Of a DNA stretch of 64,000 nt, positions 42,366-49,325 are shown one piece after another. The notes beneath the pieces are model-generated. The model was given only the letters and a program-made list of their open reading frames with translations. It was not told where the DNA came from and ran no database searches. This stretch comes from Pseudobdellovibrionaceae bacterium (lineage in GTDB: Bacteria; Bdellovibrionota; Bdellovibrionia; Bdellovibrionales; Bdellovibrionaceae): the NCBI GenBank assembly GCA_019637875.1, contig JAHBUW010000005.1, positions 62,001-126,000 of the forward strand. The letters run 5' to 3'. Each line of letters starts with the position of its first letter. Within the stretch, counting starts at the first letter, position 1. The position numbers were made by a program, and so were the translations under genes.

Positions 42366-42692
42366 ATGATCTTGCGGACTTTCGTTTTTCTGGTCGTCAG
42401 CTACTTCGCCTTTTCGGCCTTCGCCGAGTACCGGGCGTTCGAGCTGCGCATCGAAAAGACCGCGAATCCCGAAGAGTACCGCACGGTCATCTCGAACCTC
42501 GACCCGGTCCAGTACCGGGGCTACTACTTCGTGCAGAACGACGAGCGCGTCCTCTACACGAACACCTGGATGTGCCACGGCCGCACCGGCAATTACCGTA
42601 AGATCTGCGACCCGCCGCCCGCACGGGAACCCGCGACCGAAGCGGAAAATCCCGCGGACCCGACCTCCGTCGAAAAAACCCTGACTCCGTAA
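42366..42692 (+). CDS. Small secreted protein of unknown function
   Basis: A 108-residue protein with a signal peptide (MILRTFVFLVVSYFAFSAFA) and a compact mature domain with two cysteines (NTWMCHGRTGNYRKIC), probably one disulfide. The C-terminus is a Pro/Glu tail. Plausibly a small periplasmic protein. It lies 60 bp before the coiled-coil/Hsp20 gene on the same strand and might share its transcript. No family recognised. Confidence 0.6.
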   Translation: MILRTFVFLVVSYFAFSAFAEYRAFELRIEKTANPEEYRTVISNLDPVQYRGYYFVQNDERVLYTNTWMCHGRTGNYRKICDPPPAREPATEAENPADPTSVEKTLTP

Positions 42693-42752
42693 AGTCCCGG
42701 ACCCCTTCCCCGCCGCCACTCTTGGTAAACTGAGAGCTACTGGAGGCCATGG

Positions 42753-44219
42753 ATGGGCGACCGGCGCGTGGGTCTTCGCGAGCAGAACGCACAGGACATC
42801 AGCGATCTGCAAGCGCACTACAAAAAGAAAAAGCGCGATCTCGTCGAGCAAAAGGAGAAGGAAATCTCCGCGACGAAAGAGTACTACAATGAACGCGTCG
42901 ACAACGCCGAACGCCAAGGCTCCGCCGCGGTCAACCACATCAAAAAACAGAATCGCCATGAGCAGCAGGCCCTCAACGACCGCTTGGCCGACATCCGTGA
43001 AGAGGGCGACCGCAACATGCGCACGCTCGTCAAACAAGAGCAGCACAAACGCGAAAAAATCGCCGGCGACACCGACCGCGCCGCGCGTGAACTGAACGAA
43101 AACCGCAAGGAAGCCGAGCGCAAAGCGCAGGACGACATGATCGCCTTCAGCGAGAAGTCGCGCGACAAACGCACGAAGCTGATCGAAAAATCGCGCGTGG
43201 AACTGCAGGACATGCAGGATCGCTACAACAAAGAACTCAAACACCGCCAGGAAACGCGGACCTCCGCCATCGAACAAGAGAAAGCCCGCGGCACCCAAGA
43301 TCTGAACCGCGTGCGCAACGAATTCGACGCGGCCTACACGCGCGAAAAAGAGTCCGGCGAATCCCGCCTGCGCATGGTGCAAGACCGCTCACGCGAAGAA
43401 CTCGAACGCCAGAACATGATCCACGACAACAAGATCATGAAGGCCCGCGACGAAAACGACGTCCGCCTGGCCCGCGAACAAGAGCGCGGCGAATCCCAAC
43501 GCGCGAAAATCGCGAACGCGTACCAGCGCCAGGTCGAGCAGACCTCGAATTTGGGCGAACGGCGCGTGAAAGAAGTGGAAGACAAGCACGACCGCATCGA
43601 AAAACGCCAGATGAGTGAACACACCCGTGTTCTCGATAAGGATCAACAGCAGTTCGAAGCGCGCCGCGAGGACATGCATACCAGCTACCGCAACGAGCGC
43701 GAGCGCAGCACCGAAGCCTACCGCAAGGATCTGAAGCGCCAACGCGAACACTTCGATTCGTCCTACCTGAAAAACCAAGAGGCGAATCAAACCTCGCTGA
43801 CGAACCAGAAAGAAAACTACTTCAAACAGCTCGAAGGTCTGAAGAAAGACATCGCCGCGAAGGTCGAAAACTACGCGAACAAATCCGACGACCCCTTCTA
43901 CAAAGTGAAGGACCTGGGCACCCGTTTCGTGGAAACGCCCACCAGCTACATCCTGCGCACGCAAGTTCCCGAGCACGAGGTGCAGAACGTGAAAGTGCGC
44001 GTGAAGGACGACCAGGCCATCATCACGGGCATGCGGCAGTTCCAGGACCGAGTGGAAGAAGAGGGACGCATTCGCAGCGCCAGCTCGAGCGAAAGCTTCA
44101 AAGAGATTTATAAACTCGAGCAGCCCGTCGCCATCCGCGCCGTGAAGCAAGAGCGCGACGGCGACACCCTCACCGTCACCATCCCGAAGATCGGGATGGG
44201 TTTTAACATCAAAGGCTAA
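42753..44219 (+). CDS. Long coiled-coil protein fused to a C-terminal Hsp20/alpha-crystallin domain
   Basis: A 488-residue cytosolic protein. Residues ~10-380 are almost only charged helix (Glu, Arg, Lys, Gln, with regular Ala/Leu), predicting a very long coiled coil. Residues ~385-488 look like an alpha-crystallin domain: FVETPTSYILRTQVPEHEVQ, VKVRVKDDQAIITG, then a Ser-rich loop and FKEIYKLEQPVAI with DTLTVTIPK. Small heat-shock proteins are normally under 200 residues; this architecture is not one I know. TGGAGG precedes ATG 42753 by 6 bp. A bidirectional terminator follows. Confidence 0.85.
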   Translation: MGDRRVGLREQNAQDISDLQAHYKKKKRDLVEQKEKEISATKEYYNERVDNAERQGSAAVNHIKKQNRHEQQALNDRLADIREEGDRNMRTLVKQEQHKREKIAGDTDRAARELNENRKEAERKAQDDMIAFSEKSRDKRTKLIEKSRVELQDMQDRYNKELKHRQETRTSAIEQEKARGTQDLNRVRNEFDAAYTREKESGESRLRMVQDRSREELERQNMIHDNKIMKARDENDVRLAREQERGESQRAKIANAYQRQVEQTSNLGERRVKEVEDKHDRIEKRQMSEHTRVLDKDQQQFEARREDMHTSYRNERERSTEAYRKDLKRQREHFDSSYLKNQEANQTSLTNQKENYFKQLEGLKKDIAAKVENYANKSDDPFYKVKDLGTRFVETPTSYILRTQVPEHEVQNVKVRVKDDQAIITGMRQFQDRVEEEGRIRSASSSESFKEIYKLEQPVAIRAVKQERDGDTLTVTIPKIGMGFNIKG

Positions 44220-44229
44220 GTGAAAATAA

Positions 44230-44257
44230 AAAAGCCCGCGCACGGCGGGCTTTTTCT
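44230..44257. terminator. Bidirectional rho-independent terminator
   Basis: AAAAAAGCCCGC-GCAC-GGCGGGCTTTTT has an A-run on the left and a T-run on the right. It serves the Hsp20-fusion gene from the left and the small gene at 44287-44523 from the right. Confidence 0.88.
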
Positions 44258-44286
44258 TCGATCATGTCTTCGCGGATGAACGCGAA

Positions 44287-44523
44287 TTAGATCTTCATCA
44301 GATACTTCACTTCACGCACCATGAAACGCAGGCGCGCTTGAAGCTCTTCCAGGTGAGCGAGGTTCGCTTCCACCGACTCCAAAAGGTTCACTTCGCGTAC
44401 GGGAATATCGGCCAACTCATGATACGCCTGCGTGGAGGCCCAAGCGACGTCTCCCGCGCCCAGGCGCGAAGTCGAAGTGCTGTCCACCATCTGCAGGTTC
44501 GTCGTTCCGATGTCTTGCTTCAT
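44287..44523 (-). CDS. Uncharacterised 78-residue helical protein
   Basis: A small protein with an unstructured head (MKQDIGTTNLQMVDSTSTSR) and a C-terminal amphipathic helix (SVEANLAHLEELQARLRFMV). GGGAG lies 5 bp before ATG 44523; the in-frame start at 44538 is less likely. No signal peptide and no family recognised. It could be a small coiled-coil adaptor. It is convergent with the Hsp20 fusion gene. Confidence 0.6.
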   Translation of the reverse strand: MKQDIGTTNLQMVDSTSTSRLGAGDVAWASTQAYHELADIPVREVNLLESVEANLAHLEELQARLRFMVREVKYLMKI

Positions 44524-44990
44524 TCGTTCTCCCGTCATCCAACCAAGTTTTCGCCAAGCTCACTCAAGTTCCAGATCCGCGCATCCCGTCGGGTCCGTAC
44601 TTTCGTATTTCTTTCAATGTTCGGGCCACAATCTGTCAGCCCAAGGGTCCTCGAAAAGTCGAGGGTCCAGTTCCACTTTCCCTCTTAAAACGGCCTCATT
44701 TCCTCAGGATCCGCCGTTCGTCCCAGTGGACTTGGCACAAGCTTTCTCCCGAGCCCCGAATCGGCAATTTCCGTCGTTCGGTGCCGCATTTCGCGGGCTT
44801 CTTTCGATTCTCAATGTGGTTGCGTTCGCCACGACATCAAGTCTAGGTACGCTGCTTTTTCGATCACAACTGAAATTACCTGACATAGAAAAAACACACT
44901 GCGACTGGAGTTCGGCTTCAGCCACCGAGCTTTTGCTCTGGGATTTCAGAGTAGGTGAGTCTTTTCAAGGGAATGTCAGGGCTCGGTCGA
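44524..44990. other. Intergenic region
   Basis: 467 bp with no credible gene on either strand. A short hairpin CCTCGA-AAAG-TCGAGG lies near 44650. The region is somewhat AT-richer than the coding parts. I see no terminator for the matrixin gene with a proper T-run. Confidence 0.5.
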
Positions 44991-45635
44991 TCAATATTCG
45001 CAGCGAACGGCGGTCAGATCGGCTTCCGAGATGGAACTTCGCACGGTGTTACTCGACAGATAGGTCCCCATCACACTGGCGACTTGATCCTGATGTTTGA
45101 GTCCCAGAACGTGTCCGAACTCGTGGATCAGCAGGCTCGCCATGTGGACGCCACGACCGCTCTCGGACTCATTGACGTAGAAGCTGAAGTCTTTCGCGTT
45201 CAAGCGAATATCCGCTTCGCGGATCTGATCACCGACCCAGTAGACCGACGTGCGGGCCTGCTCCTGCGACTTTCCCTCTTCCCAGGTGCTCAGGTAGTAG
45301 ATCGTGTTCACGCCGTCCTGACGGGGCTGATTCGGGCCACGGGCGCCCCAGCTGACGACCTCGAACAGCTTCTTGCCGGTCGCCGACTCCCAACCGCGCA
45401 GGGTTTCTTCAATGGCGGGGTAGTATTCGGCGGGGACGCTTTCGTGGATTTGGAGCTGGATGGGGAGTTTGCCCTTCCACGAGATCCGCTCGCCATAGAC
45501 GTTCTGGACGAAGCCACAGGCCTCCTGGGCGCTGTACTGGGGCTGAAGGCCACCAAAGAACTTCTGCGGGGCGCAGGCGCTCAGCGCCAGCACACAGCCC
45601 GACAGGAATCCCAGCAGTGCCCATTTCAACTTCAT
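44991..45635 (-). CDS. Matrixin-like metalloprotease lipoprotein
   Basis: A 214-residue protein with a lipoprotein signal (ALLGFLSGCVLALSAC), placing it in a membrane facing the periplasm or outside. The zinc site is HEFGHVLGLKH (HExxHxxGxxH), followed by the Met-turn SVMGTYL, the metzincin signature of M10/matrixin proteases. The domain is small, with no C-terminal targeting repeats. ATG 45635 has AGAGG 9 bp upstream. Cell-envelope or prey/host protein degradation is plausible; the substrate is unknown. Confidence 0.88.
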   Translation of the reverse strand: MKLKWALLGFLSGCVLALSACAPQKFFGGLQPQYSAQEACGFVQNVYGERISWKGKLPIQLQIHESVPAEYYPAIEETLRGWESATGKKLFEVVSWGARGPNQPRQDGVNTIYYLSTWEEGKSQEQARTSVYWVGDQIREADIRLNAKDFSFYVNESESGRGVHMASLLIHEFGHVLGLKHQDQVASVMGTYLSSNTVRSSISEADLTAVRCEY

Positions 45636-45737
45636 GACCAACAACCTCTTGTCCCAATGACTGACAACGTCTTGTCTTTGGTCTTAGGCAAAAGGCTGTC
45701 CAGATTCGCGGATTTTTAACCCCCGGATTTTAGACGA

Positions 45738-45762
45738 GAATTCCCTTTATGCCCGGGAATTC
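45738..45762. repeat. Inverted repeat upstream of the matrixin gene
   Basis: GAATTCCC and GGGAATTC arms with a 9-bp centre. It is a candidate operator for the minus-strand matrixin gene. Confidence 0.45.
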
Positions 45763-46190
45763 TGCCCCAGGGCCACTGCCTAAATTCGAGACGTCAGATT
45801 TCGAGACAGCTTCCGACACAAGGCTAAATTATTAGAATATCTAGATTTTTTAGGTGTCATCGCTCAGAACATGGGCAAGGGCTGCCCCTGGACGTCATGG
45901 TGTCAAAGAGTTTGGCACGTCGGTTGCTCTAGTAGCTGTCAACGATCCGGGCTCACCCACAATCGTGGAATCCTCGAGCCTACTATCCTACCAAAACATC
46001 CTACCTAGCACTGGAGCGGAGACGGAGAACACCTCCCTCCCTCCAGCCTGCCTTTTTTCTGCGTGGATCTGGCGCAACTGAGGCTCACCCGAATTCCAGC
46101 TATTCGGGCTTCTGGTAGTCACTTTGTCTCTCGACTGGACCTAATACCTGCTATGCCGACACCACCCCTAAACAGGGGGTCGCCGCGGAA

Positions 46191-46219
46191 ATAAAAAAAG
46201 CCGGCATGACGCCGGCTTT
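46191..46219 (-). terminator. Terminator of the response regulator gene
   Basis: AAAGCCGGC-GTCAT-GCCGGCTTTTTTT read on the minus strand, 29 bp after the response-regulator stop. Confidence 0.88.
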
Positions 46220-46247
46220 CCAAATCTTGAAACTTCCTTGAGCCCAA

Positions 46248-46964
46248 TTACGGAGTCAGACGGTAGCCGACACCCCGAACGGTCTCGATGGCATCACCCA
46301 TCGCCTCGAGCTTCTTGCGAAGCGAAGCCATGTGAACGTCGATGGTCCGATCGGTGACGTTCAAGTTTCCAAGGGCGCGCTCGCGCAGGCGATCGCGGCT
46401 CAGCACTTGCCCCGCCTGCTTCAACAGCTCCACCAGGATTTTGAATTCGGTGAGCGTGAGCGGAACCTCTTTGCCGTTCATGACCACGCGATGAGCGATC
46501 AAATCGACTTGGAGATCTTTGACAACGATGTTGCGTTGCTGGCTGCGGTGAGTGGCGTGCGAGCGACGAACCAGCGCTTGGATGCGCGCGATCACTTCGC
46601 GGATGCTGAAAGGCTTCGTGACGTAGTCGTCGGCGCCCGCTCCGAAAGAGACGACTTTTTCGCCCTCGCTGTCGAGACCCGTCACCATCATCACGGGAAT
46701 TTCCGAGTAAGCGACGTTGGTGCGAAGATCTTGAATCAACTCGCGCCCCGAACGGCCGGGCATCATCTGGTCCATCAGGATCACGTCGGGTTTGAACTGT
46801 TCGATCGTTTCGAACATCGCATCCCCGGAAGAAATCCCTTCGACCTTCATGCCGTTGTCGACAAGTTGAGACAAAAGGAATTCGCGGATATCCGATTCGT
46901 CTTCAACGACTAAGACTCGAAGTGCGGGTGCGACTGGTACGCCGTATGACATTGCTAAATTCAT
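46248..46964 (-). CDS. OmpR/PhoB-family response regulator (orphan)
   Basis: A 238-residue two-domain regulator. The receiver domain has the acidic pair VVEDE, the phospho-acceptor Asp in VILMDQMMPG and the conserved Lys in YVTKPFS. The C-terminal winged helix shows PLTLTEFKILVELL and DRTIDVHMASLRKKL, typical of DNA-binding PhoB-type domains. No histidine kinase is adjacent, so the partner and target genes are unknown. ATG 46952 is an alternative start. It has its own terminator. Confidence 0.93.
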   Translation of the reverse strand: MNLAMSYGVPVAPALRVLVVEDESDIREFLLSQLVDNGMKVEGISSGDAMFETIEQFKPDVILMDQMMPGRSGRELIQDLRTNVAYSEIPVMMVTGLDSEGEKVVSFGAGADDYVTKPFSIREVIARIQALVRRSHATHRSQQRNIVVKDLQVDLIAHRVVMNGKEVPLTLTEFKILVELLKQAGQVLSRDRLRERALGNLNVTDRTIDVHMASLRKKLEAMGDAIETVRGVGYRLTP

Positions 46965-47164
46965 CCTACATCTCTTGGCTCAGGTTTGCGCTCAAACTTA
47001 ATGGGTCGCGTCCACTGAGCAAGTAAAGTTTCGGTTCAGGAATGGCACCACTCTCTGGCTTCAGAACTCTTAACTCAGTCGAGCTCAAAAGCCAGCGCTT
47101 TCATTCTAGCATTTCAGTTGAAAACTACTGAGTGTCGTCTCGGAATGGAACAGTCAACGCGGGC

Positions 47165-48067
47165 TTAGTGCATCGAATTCTTGCGGAGGTCGTCCCGAAT
47201 CTCTCTCAGATCATCCACGCTGATTTCATATCCGCGACCGCAGACCTGGCAGGTGATTTTACTGGAGTGATCCTCGTCGATCATCTGCTGTAGCTCCGAG
47301 GGGCCCAGCGTCGTGAGCGCGCGCCGGACGCGGTCGTACGTGCAGGGGCAGAAGTAACGCACCTCGTGCTCATGGGGGACTTCCGAGAACGGAATTCCGT
47401 CGAAGAACGGACGAATCAGATCCTGACAATTCGCACCGTCGAACAGGCGCTGCGACACCGCCGTAGCGGGCCCTTGGGCGTTCCGCTGCAGCTGATCCGC
47501 GACTTCATCTTCGACGCCGGGCATGACCTCAATGAGAATGCCGCCCGCCGATTTCACCAAGCCTTGCGCATCGAGATAAACCCCGACGCTCACGATCGAG
47601 CGAATCTGATGGGACTGATGCAGATAGTGAGCGATATCGTCGCCGATCTCACCCGTCACCATTTCGACCGTCCCCTGAAAGGGTTGCCGCTGAAACGGCT
47701 GATGGCGCGCGACCGTCAGCTGACCGAACCCCAAGGCCTTCCCCAGGTTCAGCACGTCGGCTTCGTTGTTCGCGAGGTAATCCGGATAGGGACAATAGCC
47801 GCGCACTTCGCCCTCGAAGGTGGCTTCCGCGTACAGACTTTTGAGCGGACCGTTCCCCTTGAACAGAAGCCCCACTTGCTGCTTTTCCTTCAGCTGACTC
47901 GCCATCAAAAGCGCGCCGACCATCGCCCGTCCGACACCCAAGGTGGCGAGGGGATGGGTGTTCTGAAGGCTTTGCATTTCACGAACGACCGCCGTCGCGT
48001 CGACGGCGGCGGCGCGGACCGTGAGGTCCTTTGACACAAAGCGATGGACGCGGGACTTTTCCGTCAT
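47165..48067 (-). CDS. hslO: Hsp33, redox-regulated chaperone
   Basis: A 300-residue Hsp33 (E. coli 292). The C-terminal redox switch has C240-P-C242 and C273-QV-C276, which bind zinc when reduced and form disulfides under oxidative stress to activate holdase activity. The N-terminal domain contains NTHPLATLGVGRAMVGALLM, typical of the family. No Shine-Dalgarno is visible before the ATG. A good promoter (48077-48105) places the transcript start only a few bases upstream, so the mRNA may be nearly leaderless. Confidence 0.95.
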   Translation of the reverse strand: MTEKSRVHRFVSKDLTVRAAAVDATAVVREMQSLQNTHPLATLGVGRAMVGALLMASQLKEKQQVGLLFKGNGPLKSLYAEATFEGEVRGYCPYPDYLANNEADVLNLGKALGFGQLTVARHQPFQRQPFQGTVEMVTGEIGDDIAHYLHQSHQIRSIVSVGVYLDAQGLVKSAGGILIEVMPGVEDEVADQLQRNAQGPATAVSQRLFDGANCQDLIRPFFDGIPFSEVPHEHEVRYFCPCTYDRVRRALTTLGPSELQQMIDEDHSSKITCQVCGRGYEISVDDLREIRDDLRKNSMH

Positions 48068-48076
48068 GAGGCGATG

Positions 48077-48105
48077 AAATTCTCAAGCCGAGCTTTTTTT
48101 GTCAA
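48077..48105 (-). promoter_or_regulatory. Putative hslO promoter
   Basis: On the minus strand: TTGACA (48105-48100), 17-bp spacer, GAATTT (48082-48077). Expected transcription start is near 48070, about 3 bp before the ATG at 48067. Confidence 0.55.
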
Positions 48106-48132
48106 GCGGACCTCGCTACCATGGGGACCACG

Positions 48133-48624
48133 ATGAGCGTCTACCTGTTTCGCCACGGCGACCGTACCTCCCGCACTCCCGACGCCGAACCGGAACTCTC
48201 GGGCACGGGCCTTTTACAGGCCGATCATCTGCGCGCCTGGGTGGCGCGCGGAACGCTCCCCGCCCCGACTCGCCTTTGGGTTTCCCCGCGTCACCGAGCG
48301 CAGCAGACCTTCACTCCGCTCGCCGAGAGTTTGGGCATTTCACTCGAGGTGCTCCCCGAACTCGATGAGCGCACGCCACGTGAAAGCGCGGTGCGTTTTC
48401 GTGAACGCGTCAACCATCTGCTGGATCGGGCGCGCGCGGTGAATGGGATGCTTTTTCTGTGCTCGCATTTCGACTGGCTCGAAGAGGCGATCACCCTGAT
48501 TCCGGCGGACGAGGACCTCGCCGCGAACGCGGGCCCCCTCTGGGCGCCGGGCTCTTTCGTGGGTTTCGATACCGAAGACGATCTCTGGCACGTGCGCCAG
48601 AAAGGACAACTGCAAACATGGTGA
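48133..48624 (+). CDS. SixA-like histidine phosphatase
   Basis: A 163-residue protein of the histidine phosphatase (phosphoglycerate mutase-like) superfamily. It opens with the catalytic YLFRHGDR (RHG) and contains WVSPRHRAQQT (second Arg) and LCSHFDWLEE (second His). The length fits SixA, which dephosphorylates phospho-His proteins. ATG 48121 is in frame, but ATG 48133 follows GGGGA at the right distance and starts the conserved strand. It overlaps the FAH gene by 7 bp. Confidence 0.82.
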   Translation: MSVYLFRHGDRTSRTPDAEPELSGTGLLQADHLRAWVARGTLPAPTRLWVSPRHRAQQTFTPLAESLGISLEVLPELDERTPRESAVRFRERVNHLLDRARAVNGMLFLCSHFDWLEEAITLIPADEDLAANAGPLWAPGSFVGFDTEDDLWHVRQKGQLQTW

Positions 48625-49250
48625 TCCGCAATATTTGGTGCGTCGGCCGCAACTACCGCGACCACGCCAAAGAGATGAACGCCGCCGTTCCCTCCACGCC
48701 CATGATCTTCCTGAAAGCGGGCAGCTCCGCGAGTGTGAACTCCACCGACATCATCCTCCCGTTTTGGGCCGAAGAGATTCACCACGAAGTCGAGATCGCG
48801 CTGAAGCTGAGCCCCTACTTGCACGTCGTCGAAGCGGCCGTCGCTTTGGATTTGACCGAGCGCAAAGCCCAGGCCGCGGCGAAGGCGAAAGGCGAACCCT
48901 GGACGCTGTCGAAATCCTTCGACGGGGCCTGCGCGGTTTCGGCGTTTTTCATGGTCAAAAAATTCGAGGACCTCGCCGACAAAAAGCTCCGCCTGTGGGT
49001 GAACGACGAACTCAAACAAGAGGGCACGACCGCGGACATGATCTTCGGCTTCGCCGAGATCGTCGAACACGTGAAGACCTACTTCCCCATCTGCGCCGGT
49101 GACCTGATCTTAACGGGAACCCCGGCCGGCGTCGGCCCGCTCAAGGACGGCGACACCGTGCGCGCCGAATTCGAGGGGGAAATCACGCACATTTGGAAAG
49201 TTCGACAGGACAAAAAACCCGAGGACAAGCAGACGCCCTACCAGCTTTAA
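48618..49250 (+). CDS. Fumarylacetoacetate hydrolase family protein
   Basis: A 210-residue single-domain FAH-family enzyme, the length of FahD-type acylpyruvases or oxaloacetate decarboxylases. Conserved stretches are CVGRNYRDHAKEMN, EEIHHEVEIAL (metal ligands) and GDLILTGTPAGVGPLKDGD. Substrates in this family are beta-diketo acids such as oxaloacetate or acylpyruvates; which one applies here is not decidable. AAAGGA lies 11 bp before the ATG. Translation is coupled with the SixA-like gene. Confidence 0.88.
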   Translation: MVIRNIWCVGRNYRDHAKEMNAAVPSTPMIFLKAGSSASVNSTDIILPFWAEEIHHEVEIALKLSPYLHVVEAAVALDLTERKAQAAAKAKGEPWTLSKSFDGACAVSAFFMVKKFEDLADKKLRLWVNDELKQEGTTADMIFGFAEIVEHVKTYFPICAGDLILTGTPAGVGPLKDGDTVRAEFEGEITHIWKVRQDKKPEDKQTPYQL

Positions 49251-49325
49251 CTCGACGCAGCATTCGCTTGAGTTTCGACTCCACCCGAGTGATGATCCGC
49301 CCGCTTCAAACCAGCGAGGTCATTT

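Larger units (their letters stand above)
45636..46247. other. Long intergenic region between matrixin and response regulator genes
   Basis: 612 bp, AT-richer than its surroundings. It has a perfect palindromic pair GAATTCCC-N9-GGGAATTC (45738-45762) about 100 bp upstream of the matrixin start, and a repeated TTCGAGAC at 45785 and 45800. Both are possible regulator sites. A 75-codon plus-strand ORF at 45854-46081 shows no family features and no good ribosome-binding site, so I do not call it. A minus-strand terminator lies at the right end. Confidence 0.5.

Noticed and set aside
42270-43382. 370-codon minus-strand ORF opposite the coiled-coil gene
   Set aside because: Hydrophobic Phe/Leu/Ala runs are the expected complement of Glu/Lys/Arg codons in the coiled coil, so it is not a real membrane protein.
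45854-46081. 75-codon plus-strand ORF in the 612-bp gap
   Set aside because: No ribosome-binding site, signal or domain; composition does not resemble coding DNA here.
46248-46964. Two-component pair with a neighbouring kinase
   Set aside because: No histidine kinase gene is found on either side; the regulator is called as an orphan.
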